From Pyrrhosoma nymphula (Eukaryota; Arthropoda; Insecta; Odonata; Coenagrionidae), in NCBI GenBank assembly GCA_963573305.1, contig OY754329.1, forward strand, positions 17,203,200 through 17,267,199: a DNA stretch of 64,000 bases. The letters run 5' to 3'. Each line of letters opens with the position of its first letter. Position 1 is the first letter of the stretch. The translations under genes were made by a program, and so were the position numbers. This document shows positions 12,195 through 24,629 of the stretch, one piece after another. The notes under the pieces were generated by a model that saw nothing but the letters and a program-made list of their open reading frames with translations, was not told the DNA's origin and made no database searches.

Positions 12195-12345
12195 GCATAA
12201 TAAAGCACGGAAATGACAATTTTCCACTAGATAAGATTTCATACGATCACGGTTTCGACCTAATGATGATGCAGTGCATCGAATCCATGGTCGAAATAAA
12301 TTCTATTTAGTGGAAAATTGTCATTTCTGTGCTTCATTATTCAAG
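12195..12345. repeat. Short fold-back with decayed hammerhead-like core
   Basis: Inverted arms containing GAAATGACAATTTTCCACTA face each other across about 40 bases. On the plus strand the centre reads CTAATGA, then GATGC paired with GCATC, then GAAT. Each half of the hammerhead consensus CTGANGA..GAAA is therefore off by one base, as expected for a decayed copy. Confidence 0.5.
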
Positions 12346-12378
12346 ATGTTGAAATTTACTTTTTACATAAACGCAATA

Positions 12379-12896
12379 AACCTAGGATGATGACGTTAGT
12401 GATATTATATTTGATGTTTTAATTATTGGCGTCACTCTAAGATTATTCCAAACTGTATACGGAGTATTTTTTGCAAATTACAGCCATAGATTAACTTTTG
12501 TTGAAGATTTTCGCAGCTCATGTTTATAGTATTCAGGTTTCTGGTTCTGCGATTTAATTTTTTAATATTATGCGACAGTTTCGCCGTGCTATGCTGCAGG
12601 CTTCGTCGGGCTTTTTAGAAAAAAAAAAGACCATTGTTGTTCTAAAAAGCCCGACGAAGCCTGCAGCATAGCACGGCGAAACTGTCGCATAATATTAAAA
12701 AATTAAATCGCAGAACCAGAAACCTGAATACTACAGCCATAGATTGTTTAATCGCTAAAACTCGCGGTTTTTAGCGATTAAACAATCTATGGCTGTAATT
12801 TGAAAAAATACACCGTATACAGTGTGGAATAATCTTAGAGTGACGTCGATAATTAAAACGTCAAATATAATATCACTAACGTCATCATCCTAGGTT
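12379..12896. repeat. Nested fold-backs (three levels)
   Basis: The outer arms (about 12379-12497 and 12780-12896) share AACCTAGGATGATGACGTTA in inverted order. Inside, near-perfect arms of about 90 bp at 12529-12620 and 12640-12735 share GCGACAGTTTCGCCGTGCTA. A separate perfect hairpin at about 12733-12797 is built from ACAGCCATAGATTGTTTAAT. The innermost arms contain CGACGA..GGCGAAAC on the plus strand, a degraded version of the hammerhead-like core seen in other fold-backs. No protein remains are present. Confidence 0.7.
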
Positions 12897-12899
12897 TTA

Positions 12900-13800
12900 T
12901 ATAAAAAGTGATTTGCGGAGGGTTTTATAGGTTGAAGTGTTAGTTCCTCGTCCGCAGTAAAAAACTGGACCCAGCCAAATACCTGAATCAATTGGAAAGC
13001 GAGAGGATAAATCTCCATTGCGGTCGATTGAGTGGACATAAAGTTAATTGAGGGCTTTTCCTTTCCAGGATGATGCACTCCTCAATAAAACTTTCTCTCC
13101 GGCGTTCGTATGATCTTAACACACCACCGGCCCACTGTCGGTCAGACGAAAGGGATTGGTTCCATCTTCACGACGGTTGTTGCAATGATGAACGGTGAGG
13201 TAAAGAGAGCTCGGGTCTTGTCTTCAGCTGATCAATAGGACGAGAATTAATAACGTCCATGGACTTACAATCGCTCGATACGTTAGTGGAGAATAAAAAT
13301 AAATCTCATTTACGTGGGCCAGAGTGAGGATGAGTTAAACGTAAAAGTATCTTAGTGCCCTCGTAACAACTCTTTGATGATTGAACCACGACTCTTTAAT
13401 GAATACGGGAACACATTATTTGATAATTTAACGTCTTTTCATCGTGATATGCATTTCTAAACATAAGATAACTAACCAATAGCACCAAATAATCAAAATC
13501 TTAAATGATCCGTAAAATAATTTATACAATAAATTAAGCACTCAGAAATTTCCTTAACCTCTGGGACCTCTATTTGGAGCTAAAAAGAATGTTCCATCGT
13601 GCTTTAACCCGAACATTCTTTCCGAACAGCTTTTACCACGTCCTACCCAGCAATCTCGAGTCTGTTTTTTATTGCTTTCATTGTGGTTAGTTATTCCGAA
13701 ATGTTGATATTAGAACGGTAAGCTTTGGTTCTGGTTTTTCCTCCATTTTATCATTAGCGGTAATTAAACAGGAATTTGAAAAAAGCAAACAAAGAAACCT
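12900..13800. other. Unassigned sequence
   Basis: No feature was recognised. Short open frames on both strands lack domains. Confidence 0.4.
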
Positions 13801-13806
13801 CTACAC

Positions 13807-14010
13807 TAGATCCTATGCTTTTCATATGGAAGTAAAGGCCCAGAGGGTCCACCCACACAGGGGCCCTTGGGGCCTTTTTAACCTAGCCTATCTTTGTTCC
13901 AGTGCTCTCATGTATATGGGTTTCAAATTTCATGGTAATCGCTTCAGCCGTTTGGAACTTTTTCTGGAACATACATACAAACATACATTGAGTTTTATAT
14001 GTATAGAAGA
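13807..14010 (-). mobile_element. Helitron-like 5' end fragment (tentative)
   Basis: On the minus strand the segment starts TCTTCTATACATATAAAAC after an A, resembling the TC-start, AT-rich 5' end of insect Helitrons, and runs through a conserved-looking stretch ending near CTAGT at about 13806. No hairpin before the CTAG is clear and no Rep/helicase protein is present. It could instead be the end of a LINE or SINE with a similar motif. Confidence 0.3.
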
Positions 14011-14457
14011 TTGATGCGTTTGATTAATTAATTTGATTATTTAAATAATATTGTCATCATTACTTCGACTAGTTTTTCGGTGCTTGGAAACTCAAAAATT
14101 TACTTGTAATAACTTAGCTGAAAAAGGGTGTCAAAGATTTTTAGCCGGGATAAACGATGACGAGGGATTTTACGGAGTTCAAAAAAGAGAATACCGATTT
14201 CAAACGAGCAAAATGGCGAACAGGGTTTATTCAAGGACGAAACAGAAGAATATACATTATCGTCACTACTGGGAGATTACAAGAATGAGAAACATGTATG
14301 ACAATTTGGTCCATCAGAACACTCATGTAATCGACCAAATATTAGCCCTTTAGCTACATTACCATACATACATTACCATATGCATAATACATTTATTGTG
14401 ACCCGTAACTTCTATTGTTTTCTTAAGTAAATGTGCATTCATACTCTCTGGTTCCAT

Positions 14458-15905
14458 TTAATTCACATCACAATCATTTACAGACGCAATTTTGAAGTTG
14501 CTACAGTCCCGCAACCAAATCATGCTATTATTTTCCCAATGACCCATTCTTTGGTACCACAGCTCATAATCGTCTTTGTTATAAATAGGACACTGCTTTG
14601 ATTTCACCTCTAAACGATTTAACACATTATTCGTTCTACTTCCAGTGGCGAGTCCTGTACCATTACAGAAAAAATCATTATCGTGTATTTTACTCCCCTG
14701 TTCTGTGTACACAACAGTTATTCCACTATCAGGTAATTGTCTAATAGAAAGAAAATTCTCTTTCAAACCCTGAACAAGAACGCTATTTTTAAGTTCAGAT
14801 ATGGTATTCGATTCTCCGCATCCAATACCTCTACTTACAAGTTTGCCCTTGTTCCCTGTTCCCAGTAATCTCAACATGACCGTCGGTGTCAGGATCATGC
14901 ATACAATCTCTGTGGGATGACATATGCACTTACGACCCAGAATCCACAAACAGGCACAGAAGACTTTTCTTGCTTCTCTTTTCACCACCGTTCTCCTCTC
15001 CCTGAACCTCGAATCTGCTCTCCTTCGGATCCTTCTTCTTCTGCAACTGAGGGCACTGCGTTTTAACATCCCCATTTTCACCGCACTTCCAGCATTTCCA
15101 CGTGTTCGATAAAGAAGAATTTCCAGTCACGGAGGAACTGCTGACCTTCTTGTCCTTGGAGTACAGGGCACTGCTATTCGAATCGTCAAGAGCACTTGAA
15201 TCTTGGCCGGCACTGATACTCTTCCCGAAGCTTTCCTCGAGTAATATAGATAGTCGTCACTCGATTCAAGTCCAAAGCCTTTTAACCGGTAGTTATGGTC
15301 ATGACAAGGTTTTTGTACGATTTTGGCAGCCCCTAAAAGAGCAATGCGGCTACAAAATGTTTAGCCATCGGCTCACCAATCCCTTGCAGATTGTGCGCCA
15401 ATATTATCACCTCGCTTATACAACTGTCTATGGATTTAAATTACTCGAATCTCATTTGACACATTCATCGAAGCAGGACACATACCACCATTTACCCTTG
15501 TCCTCATAACTCTCACACAAAACATCCCAGGAATCCTTAGACTTTTTCGCTGGCCTAACATGAGGATACACTACTTCCTGCGTCATGTCCTGTCGGACCA
15601 TGGGTAACCATGGCACTAGAATCCGAGCCTAGCTTTTCCACTTACCCGTCGTCGTGCCTTGCACTGACACGGTTGGTCGAGTAGTCTGTGCTCACTGCAG
15701 TCTCAGTGAAAATCTTGAGTCATGGCAAATACTTTTCTGCAAGTACTTTTTCGTCCTTAGGCTCCTTGCCGTTACCAATGTCCGTTCCCAAAACACTGCT
15801 TTAAAAAGCATGTTGACGTAAATGACTCGTTATGGCAAATGACCAGTCATAATAGTTTTCCCGGTCCACGAGTTTTTCAAAACCATACATTTGCGACGTG
15901 ACCTG
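14458..15905 (-). pseudogene. Ty1/copia retrotransposon fragment (gag, zinc knuckle, protease, integrase start)
   Basis: Reading on the minus strand from about 15905, the pieces follow copia order. First comes a gag start (GFEKLVDRENYYDWSFAI, the usual LxGxENYxxWxFA motif). Then come WDVLCESYEDKG and LQGIGEPMAKHFVAALL, which are gag core motifs. A degenerate zinc knuckle follows (CWKCGENGDVKTQC; the usual His is Asp), then a protease start (LFVDSGS). Last is the pre-integrase segment (SVLVQGLKENFLSIRQLPDS and LWYQRMGH). The frames are broken by several shifts and stops, and the integrase core, RT and RNase H are missing. Upstream it is truncated by a LINE tail. No LTR pair was identified, so this is an old partial copy. 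Confidence 0.8.
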
Positions 15906-15985
15906 TGATTCGTCTACATCTACATAATACCCTGCAAACCACCTCAAGGGTGTGTGGCATGGGGTGAATTTTCCCCAACATGCAT
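15906..15985 (-). repeat. 3' tail of a jockey/CR1-type LINE
   Basis: The minus strand reads TAATGCATGTTGGGG..CCTTGAGGTGGTTTGCAGGG and ends in a short TGTAGATGTAGA tail. The same sequence occurs at about 36690-36770 (+), ending in the same hexamer tail. LINEs of the jockey/CR1 group often end in short tandem repeats rather than poly(A). The copy abuts the copia fragment, so insertion probably cut the copia element. Confidence 0.65.
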
Positions 15986-16019
15986 TAAACAATACTCTTT
16001 TAAAGTTAATGTAACTACG

Positions 16020-16285
16020 ACTGTTGATGCATTAGCAAAAACTTGCTATTATTCGTAAGGAGGCAACATTTCACAAACAAGTAGAATGCTATAGGCATGA
16101 CAACAATTCTAGAGAAACTATTTGTATTAATGTATTTTGCAACTATATAAATTGACACAGGTACAAGAGTTATACCGGAAACATGCACGACGTGCTGTTA
16201 GTCCAAGGTTGCAGATAACAAGCATTAGGGAGTAAATCAACAAATTATACTACTACTAATTGCTAATATTTATTCCTGGAATAGA
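16020..16285. other. Unassigned spacer between retroelement fragments
   Basis: AT-rich; no domain recognised. Confidence 0.4.
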
Positions 16286-16289
16286 AAGT

Positions 16290-17356
16290 CATCTGAAATC
16301 CATTAACTCCAAGAGATCACCCGGTCCCGATCAAATTCCCGCCCAAGTTTATAAAGTATTAGCGTCATAAATAACACTTAAAAATAATATTTGCAAAATC
16401 TGTAACTAAACATCGTGTTCCTTACGATTGGAAAATCGCGAACGTTCCATCAATATTGAACAGCGGTGATAAGGAAGAGCCCAGGAACTATAGACCGATT
16501 TCCCTTACGTCTATCTCGCGCAAGGTCAGAAAATATGCTCAGTTCGATTTTGGGGTATTTCGATTGTTAAAACTTGTTAACGTGAAATCAACACCGATTC
16601 CGGAATAGAAAGGAAGGTCTTGCGAAACTCAGCTGGCCCTCTTTCTTCACGATATCTTTCCTCGGGAGTAAGGCTCGTCTACGTAGACGCGATATTTTTA
16701 TATTTCAAAAAAGCTTTCGGTAAAATCCCTCATTCAAAATAACTCGTTGAGTTGAAAGCTCATGGTAACACCACGACGTAATATGTTGAATAAGAGAGTT
16801 CTTAGCCGACTGCGAACAGAGGGTAGTTCTAGATGGTGTTAGTACAGAAGTAGTAAACCCATCAGGTGTACCCCAGGGAAGTGTCATCGTTCGGTCATTC
16901 GACTTATAATTCCTTTTGAAAATTAATGACATCACTACCGTTGTTACGAGTCAAATTAGCCTCTTTGCAGACGACGAAGTGTTCCACAGGGATCTAAGCA
17001 ATGAGTCTGACATAATTGCATTGCAAAAATACCTAGATGCTGTAAATTAATGGTGCAATATTTGGCAGTTAGAATTCAATATTAAAAAGCGTGTTATTAT
17101 TAATTTTCGGAAAAAGAATAACTCGGAAAACGAAACTTATAAAATTAATCAAACCAAATTATAAAATGTAGAGTCAGTAAAATACTTAGGTGTGACCCTT
17201 ACTCATGACCTGTCTTGGGGGAAACGCGTGTGGGAAATCTGCGGACAGGTTAGTCACGAATAGGGATTTATTTGAAGAATACTAAAAAAATGTGACGAGA
17301 AGGTTAAAGAGCGATGTTATTTCTCTCTCGCGAGACCTCACTTGGAGTATGCCGTT
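16290..17356 (+). pseudogene. Non-LTR retrotransposon reverse transcriptase, jockey/CR1-like, broken
   Basis: In shifting plus-strand frames the order of a non-LTR RT can be read: SPGPDQIPAQVYK, a degraded DWKxAxVxPI..YRPISL block, VPQGSV, then SLFADDEVF (catalytic Asp pair intact), LEFNIKK, SVKYLGVTLTHDLSW and finally RPHLEYA. Several stops and frameshifts break it, and it lacks the N-terminal endonuclease. It ends abruptly at about 17356 where hAT-like terminal sequence begins. The RT order and YLGV motif fit the jockey/CR1 superfamily. Confidence 0.8.
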
Positions 17357-17357
17357 A

Positions 17358-17765
17358 GTAGGCCTGTGCGATTATCGGAAATAATCGATATCGATCAATT
17401 AAGAATAATTGAAAATGTGGTCGATTAATTGACATCGAAATGGGTGTCAATTAATTTCCATTGTTCAATTAATTGGTATCAACCAATTAATTGACAGGAC
17501 TCAATTGGATCATGCTTTTCAAAGGCTTTCCTTTGCCAATGAGAAGAATGAAAGAATGCATTTTAAAAACAGCAAAATAGTCAGCTTTTATTAATTAATT
17601 AAAGGTACAGATCGTTATTTGAAGACAGGCAGATGAGATCCTCAGCGTGTTCATCCGACAGACACTGGCGTGTGTCGATGACAATGTTCCCGCCGAGACT
17701 GAACCTCTTGGACTCAGTGCTAGTTGCCGGGATAGCTAGCTCATTTTTAGAATATTCTAAGCTCT
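17358..17765 (-). pseudogene. hAT transposase 3' end with element terminus
   Basis: On the minus strand, 17606-17765 encodes IPATSTESKRFSLGGNIV followed by a segment like DTRQCLSDEHAEDLICL and a stop. This is the conserved C-terminal dimerisation region of hAT transposases. Downstream, 17360-17560 is AT-rich and full of ATTAATTGA repeats, ending CGCACAGGCCTACT, a plausible hAT end. The rest of the transposase is absent; a (TA)n tract follows on the other side. Confidence 0.7.
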
Positions 17766-17853
17766 GCAGTTGAATATATAAAAAAAGCCTCAGGGCCCCA
17801 AATAGGGTATTTTGCTAGTTGTAAAATTTACCTAGACTCCGCGTATACACGCG

Positions 17854-17854
<1 letters not shown>

Positions 17855-17902
<48 letters not shown>

Positions 17903-17950
17903 TATGCCAAGAGGGTGGCCGATAAAAAATATACAGTGATTTTCCTGGAA

Positions 17951-18020
<70 letters not shown>
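17855..18020. repeat. Two (TA)n microsatellites
   Basis: Long uninterrupted TA runs at about 17861-17899 and 17956-18019 are separated by about 55 bases. Confidence 0.95.
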
Positions 18021-18021
<1 letters not shown>

Positions 18022-18024
18022 ACA

Positions 18025-18700
18025 AAATTATTTTGAGTTTGGAAGTAATGATGGGGCCCTAGTGACCTTGAGGCCCCAAAACATTACTTTCTAGGTTACG
18101 TAATTACCGATAAACTTTGAACATCCGAAACATTCATATATGTCAATGCAAAAAAAGCTAGTATAGTTTTAATAAAATGTATAAAGAAAAATTATGTGAC
18201 TTCCTCATATTTCTATTCTATTCCGACCAGGTGTGGGATTTATTATTACTGTTGCTCTTCAAAATTGTTTTTTCTTGTATATCCAACTAATAAGTATGCC
18301 CTCTCAATGTCACTTTGTCCATGCATACAAATGAAATGCAATTTTCAAAGATATATATTTTTTGTTTAAGATAAGCAGAAATATGTTATTTATTTCTTTT
18401 TCCACCTTGTCTTTTACATTATTTGAAATCTCCTTTTGCATGCTCGCTCTTTCCCTATTTGGTTGCGGGTACTGACTTTCTAACGAAAAATAATTCAGTT
18501 TCAAAGATTCAGTGAACAGCCTAACGTTCCTAGCTTTATATTATTCTACATCTCTGCTACCCTGATTTGAAAAATAAGCAATGAAAAATTATTGTGCCAA
18601 TTGTCATGTTGGATCCTCCAACATTAACGATGCTTCCATATCCTAGTGCACGGAGTTTAACTTAAGCATGATCACTGCACAGACAAGTGAATAAACGCGT
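18025..18700. other. Unassigned AT-rich sequence
   Basis: No feature was recognised apart from short frames without domains. Confidence 0.4.
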
Positions 18701-18759
18701 CATTTAAGTCAATAATCAATATTCCACGTGTGGTGCCGTGCGAATATGAAGTCCCACCG

Positions 18760-18962
18760 GTGTGAAACTTAATTCGTGTTTAGTTTCGTTTCGAGGCATT
18801 TATTTAGTTTCGACCCGAAGTAGTTTCGACTCCGATTTCGTTTCGTCCTGAGTGTAGCTCCTCGGGTTCCATTCAATTTAGTTTCGCTTCTACATTTCGC
18901 TCCCAGCAATGAAACTATTGAAAATTTACTGGTTTTGACTTTCGTTTCGATTGCCATCCCTG
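18760..18962. mobile_element. hAT-like MITE fragment
   Basis: The minus strand begins CAGGGATGGCAATCGAAACG at 18962, the typical CAGGG(N)TGGC start of many hAT ends. Several GAAACTAAAT-type short repeats follow inside. The other terminus was not found, so the left side is uncertain or truncated. Confidence 0.4.
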
Positions 18963-19147
18963 CATTTCTCACGGCATTTTGGGATTCTTTTATTATTTTT
19001 TAATTGACCAGTTCTTTTTTTGGACTGTTTTGTCGGAATCCTAGTAATTGTGGCTTTATTTTGCGCTTGGATTATTTTTGGCTTATTCTCCACCATCCCT
19101 TTTGAGACTGTTCACTGTTTCTGCACGCAAATATATATAGAGAACGT

Positions 19148-19960
19148 ATGTCCTTCAGAGAGAGAATGCCAACTTTAGCTGCGGCAGAAATTCTGGAGGA
19201 AAATGAGAGCGGGGATAAATTTTTAGACAATTTTTCCGAAGATTACTCTGAGGAGGTAGAGGAAGGTGATTCTAGAGCAGAATCTGCCCAGCTCTCTACG
19301 TCCGGCATCAAAACATCTGCCAAAGAAAAATTGTTTCCGAGCTCACTTTCGGAATCTGTAAATAGCTCATTGTCAGATGAAGACAATTTACCGCCACCTT
19401 GGAAGAAGAAATTTCCGAAATTTGTATGGCACCATACGGATTTGAATCCTGAAATTGATGGATTCGATCCCCAAGATTCTGAATGCAAAGTGAATGTTGG
19501 CGAAGGTTCTGCGAAACTTGATTTTTTCCATTTGTTTTTTTCAGTGGATCTCATGAAGTTTATCACAAATGAAACCAATAATTATTACAAATATAGAACC
19601 AGCGAGGCTCAAAAGTTTGGAAGACACTGAGAACGAAGAAATGTTTTGCTTTCTTACAGTTACATTACTGATGCCAAGGATGAATGAATTATCCTACAAT
19701 GAGTATTTGCCGAAGGACTCATTTTCAGGGAACCAACTTTTGGTGAAATAATGTCGCGGGACAGATACCTAAATCTGCTTCACTGCGGTAATAACTTGCC
19801 CAATGAAAATAATCGCTTGACAAAAATTTGGAGCATAGTCGGCACTCTTTGAAAGCTCTTCAGAGACGCCTTTAACTCTTTCCAGAGTATTTGCATTAAA
19901 AAGAGTCTCCTATTGTTCAAAGGACGTTTGCATTTTGAACGCAAAGGACGCCCTCAAGAA
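19148..19960 (+). pseudogene. piggyBac-type transposase, N-terminal half, broken
   Basis: The first frame (19148-19630) has an acidic N-terminus, then FVWHHTDLNPEIDGF and a segment ending FITNETNNYYKY, matching the F..E....I..ETN.Y pattern of PGBD/piggyBac transposases. A shifted frame continues with EEMFCFLTVTLLM, YNEYLPKD, and then MSRDRYLNLLHCGNNLP and LTKIWSIVGTL, the conserved MSRxRF..L...HF..N block. The sequence ends at a KGR-like motif near 19932. At least two frameshifts and one stop are present. The C-terminal half, with later catalytic Asp residues and the Cys-rich domain, is missing. A triplicated ACGCAAAGGACGC phrase follows the break. Confidence 0.8.
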
Positions 19961-20141
19961 CGCAAAGGACGCATCTCAAGCGCGCCCAGCGAAAGAATTC
20001 AACACTGGAGGGAAAAAAATTACGGGAGTGACAACGGAACTACAGGACTCTGCCGCCGAACGTGCCGCAGCGATAGGGTTAAGTGCATGTGAATTCGTTC
20101 GTATTCTAATAATTGTTAAATGCATGGGTTTTTGACATTAA

Positions 20142-20695
20142 GGTGGTTTGAGCGAGATAGTTCCCTAGTCATAGTGGACACCACATTCAAATTTTATTTT
20201 TTGATTTCAGCGTCCGTAAGAAGTATGAAATAAATATTGTAATATTAATGGCGCAAATATATAGTTATATATGCCCAAAAATCTCAGTAATTAAATAAAT
20301 AAAGCTACATAGGTCTCTAACTTGACTCATTTTTTCCCGCCGTACGGCTGAAAACCTTTCAAAACAGCAGGTTTATTTGCGATTCTGTTAATATTACTGT
20401 GGTGAGTAATATATTATTTTTTATTAATAGTTGAGAAAAACATGCAATCTATACACCGTTAGTTTTTTGACGAAATCTAGGTGTTTTAAATTGCTATTTC
20501 CTTCAATATTATCCCTCTGGAGCGCACAGCCGTAATCTATCCCATGTAAAACAGCTTATATTTTGAGGCAAATTGCTCGAAAAGTAGTTCGGCAAGGGGT
20601 TAATATTTTTATATCATTAGAAAGATGAGTTGTTTCTTTAAAATGAGGCCTAATTCATCAAATTCTAGGTGAAGCGATTTTTCGCTCTAACTACC
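20142..20695. mobile_element. 554-bp piggyBac-like MITE between TTAA sites
   Basis: The element is bounded by TTAA at 20138-20141 and 20696-20699. The ends are imperfect inverted repeats: GGTGGTTTGAGCGAG on the left and, complemented, GGTAGTTAGAGCGAA on the right. A second full copy lies at 47173-47728 and a partial copy at 46945-47133. There is no coding sequence. TTAA duplication is diagnostic for piggyBac-type transposition. The 40 bp to its left are also found beside the second copy. Confidence 0.8.
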
Positions 20696-20704
20696 TTAAG
20701 TACT

Positions 20705-23590
20705 TATGTATTATTATGTTTATGATTTCATGTGATTGTGATTTCATGTGACTCACACTACTTCGACAGGTCAAAACGGTTTTCGCGCAGCATCGACCGT
20801 ATTTTGTAAAACTTTCAATGGCGACTTATAGATGGCATTAGAATCGGAATCCGTCACCTTACCTCGCCGTCGAAATCTTAAGCGCCATCGTGGAGGTACT
20901 GTTTGAAACTGATGAGAGTGTAGCTTTGCTTTGATTTGTCTCCAAAGCAAATATTATCCCACGCAGGTGTTAAAGAGCTTGACCTTTGTTAAATTAAATA
21001 TAAACAGAAGGGATCTAACCAGTCCTGATGGAAATTATGGAGAGGGTATGATTTTTTGGGATGTTAGGCCCTTTAACTCGTGGAAATATAGGCAGAAAAG
21101 GCAACTTGCTACTGTTTTATTGTACCTATTTTATATGCAATAAATTTATTTGTATTTCCATATACAAATAAGTATGTTCTGGTGTTACGCAACCTTTTAA
21201 TTTACCAATGGTAAAAATGCTAAAATTCAACTACAAATGCTTTAGATGGAAGTGCATGCGTGAAATATGTCTTAAACGAAGAATGCGCCCCAAGCCGTGA
21301 AGTTTTTGTTGGCTAAGAAATAAAGGATAAGGATTAGCAGTCGCACATCGTGATATTTTAGTCACTTACCATCTTGGAAGTTTTTCATGTTTTGTGTATT
21401 CTAAATTATCAGTTCAAAATTTGCCTCAGGTAAATTATGATATGTTTTTACGCTTAAAACAATTATTAAAAGCTATAGGGTCCTAGAGCAGCGCAAGTTT
21501 ACCAAAGCAGTGAATGTGTTATGGTGTCAACTTGTCACATTTTCCTCTTGAATTTTTAATCGAGCTTCATCTCCTTGAGAATTATTCATTTCTCTGGTCA
21601 TTCGGCTGTCTTTCGATGTTCGAATAGAGTTTGCATTTAATATTTTTTATATTGGATGGGGTAAGGATTTAAGAACTTTTTGCTAGCAGTTTATCTATTT
21701 TCCAATATAAATTTTCCGCTGTTGCACCGAAAAGCCATGGTTTGGAATTCTGCCACGAAATGGGACAAAATGTTAGTTATAGATGCACATCGCATGCGTC
21801 TGGACATATCATTTTCTATTGATTTTAATTATACGAATCGATTTACGTATTTATGCGAAATTGAGGAGAGTATTATTGCGAATAGTACATTTTCTCTCGA
21901 TGAGCAGTATTGACCATGCGTCCCTTAAGATAAAAAATATCATGTCGATATTTCTTTAGTTGAAACTAACAATAACTTTGTGCCTAATATCTTGTGAGGA
22001 CTGATATAAGAATTGTTACTGGAAAGAAAAGGGCGTTGATATGCGGTGGATGTTTTTAAAATTCCGGTTTAATGTTAAATATCAATAATGGCGGCAGTGA
22101 AATCTTTCTCTTGGAAAATATGAATCTGGTACAACTTATGAAATTTGGTGTTGCGCAAAACATCATATGTATTTCGAACGCTTTAGATTTTAAAACTTAG
22201 GTATAATTTTTAGACAAAATAAGCAGTATTAAGCGTTAAAATACCTTCAAGTACTGAATCAATATTATTTCACGGCTTCGGACCGAACATAATGTACAAT
22301 ATCATGAAGTTGGCCGCATACTCTGGGATCGTTTTTACTGTGTTCGTTTTGTTCATCTCGCTACCAACTAAAATATATTAAGAAGGGGTTATAAGTCTCC
22401 CCGGAAGTTGCGTTTTAAAAGAACGCATAGGTGGTCAATCTAATTCACCATTGTATTATAGAATCAAAAGTATGTTAGTGGTTTCAGTTTTGGCCTGGTT
22501 TTTCAAGTGCACCCCGGCATTCGTCAGTTAGAAAATGCACGAGCACTTGAATACCCATTGGCTTATTACAGTTGACTTATTTATTCTTTTTGTCTCCCCG
22601 GAGTCCTCATTTTCTTCATGGTTTTTTGAAATCAAAGATCATATTAACAGGAAACACGTAAGTTTGGGCAAATATTAGCGTTAAATTTTTTGGATTGTTA
22701 AGAATAATGATAAGCTTTCAGGCCATACTTAGGAAAATTCATTACCATTCGTGTGGATTCGTTGTTTGCACGCGGCTGCTTGAATATTGTCCCTGAGAGT
22801 AAACGCAACCATGTAAATCATTTGTAATCTCAGAGAGGCAAAGTGTAACCAGTGCGATGCGCTTCTAGCCCCATTAAGCCTGCGAATTTTTAAATGTTTA
22901 TTTGAAGTTTTGTGAATCAGTTTTCAAAATTTAAAGTGCACTTGTGACGATAGCTATTATGGAAGTGATGGTATGATTTTCATTGTATTATTTGCTCCTC
23001 TTCAACTGTTTAGAAGCTATTTTACACGCATTTTATAGCTATTGGGCTTTGCTGCATTACGTTGCATTGTATCGTTGGGTTCCACTTATTGTAATTCTAA
23101 GACTCTTTATTCACGTCCCACTACGTTATGACCATAACGGAATGCTGTGTTTTCCATAAATTTACTTTCATTTTATATCCATACTCGTTAATGTATGGAT
23201 ATTTACCATTTTGAGCTTACTTTTTTGCAATGTTTCGTTTGTATGACTATTTATTTTGAAATAAACCCTTTGCTGGTTGAAATGCATGTTAAAAGTATGT
23301 AATGATGTTACATGGCAGGCATAGTACCTATTGAATATTTCACAATAATATACCTATTAGATATGTCCTGTTAATGTTTTAATAAAAACTTACTCAAGTG
23401 AGAGTTCATCATAAATAAAATACCTGTACGCATTCTCATTCTACTTGTTCGAATTAGATTTAACTATAGCATTAAATGCTATCTGAACTTGGAACAAATT
23501 TCAAACTATCATAAGGTACTTTATCCAGAAAACTTCATTTCGGTAGTTTTAGCATACACTGCTGTTTATTCTTTTTCTTCCTCGGCGCTA
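20705..23590. other. Unassigned intergenic sequence
   Basis: About 2.9 kb of AT-rich sequence with no recognisable domain, repeat pair or RNA gene. Short frames near 20931, 21680 and 23489 show no conserved motif. Confidence 0.45.
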
Positions 23591-23599
23591 CAGCACAGG

Positions 23600-24400
23600 G
23601 TGGACTTTGGCCTTCCTCAAGACGCCCGTCCATTCTTCTCTATTTTTCTTTTCTTATTCAGTCTTCTCCCACCACCTTTCAACCTACACTGGTCTTCACA
23701 TCCTCTTCCAAATCCTGCACATCCATCTCTTCCTTGGCCTTTCCCCTTTCTCTTCCTTCCCTCCATTTCCTCATGCAGCAACTTCTTTGGCATCCTCTCC
23801 TCAACCATCCGTTCCACGTGGCCTAACCAAGCCATCCGTCGCGTCGGGACTTCACCCATCTCACTGTGTCCTCGCCTCTTAGAATTCTTTCTAGTTCACT
23901 ATCAGTTCTTAATCTCCATCTTTCACCATCTCTCACAGGGCCATAAATTCTTCTTAAAACTTTTCGTTCAAATACAGGTGAAGCATTCTTATCGGCAGCT
24001 GACAGAGTCCACCCCTTCAATCCATAGGTCACAACTGGTCTTATGAGTGTCTTACAAAGAGTCACTTATAAATCTCTATGTAGGAATGGTTGATTTCAGG
24101 AGTTTTACGTTGGCAAAATAAGCTCTATTTCCGGCCATAATTATCTTCTTAATCTCCTCTGCCACTGACAATGAGTTCTCAGAGTTTAGATCAGTACCTA
24201 GGTAGCTTTACACTTTCAAAGTTGTATTGCCCAAAGGCTACATTTTGGATCCATCTTCTATGTTCCAATGCTGACATTTTCACGTATTTCGTTTTTCTTT
24301 CATTTATTCTAAGCCAAGTTCAAAGTTGTCTTCCGTTTCTGTGTCCAAGTGCATTTGCCATTTTCAATATTCGTTAATCCATGTTCCGAGGCTTCCTTAA
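23600..24400 (-). pseudogene. Non-LTR retrotransposon RT C-terminus, broken
   Basis: On the minus strand, pieces in shifting frames read YLGTDLNSE, EEIKKIIMAGNRAYFAN, then TLCKTLIRPVVTYGLKGWTL, FERKVLRRIYGPVRDGERWR and RMAWLGHVERM. This is the RT tail typical of the large insect 'endonuclease-reverse transcriptase' LINE group. The 5' part (endonuclease, FADD) is missing and at least two frameshifts occur. The Lys/Arg/Gly-rich tail runs to about 23600. Confidence 0.75.
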
Positions 24401-24425
24401 AGATTTCGTAACAATATAATTTCAC

Positions 24426-24625
24426 AGTGTGGGGTCTTCGCCTCACGCCTTACCACCAACGTGGAGGACTGGGGGTTGCTCTTACTCTGTCCCCCTACCT
24501 TTTGAGCTGTCTGACTTGAGTGGTCCTACCAGGAGCTTATAATACCACCAGCATAGCTCTCAGGGTCACTGGGGCACAAAAATCCCCCCACCAGGTGGCA
24601 CTTCTTATTGGGGGGGAGGGACTGC
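24426..24625. repeat. Dispersed-repeat-like GC-rich segment
   Basis: A GC-rich stretch with GCATAGCTCTCAGGGTCACT, CCCCCCACCAGGTGGC and ATTGGGGGGG resembles terminal or untranslated sequence of invertebrate LINEs. It adjoins the LINE remnant at 23.6-24.4 kb but lies on its upstream side. Only composition and phrase recognition support it. Confidence 0.3.
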
Positions 24626-24629
24626 TGTT

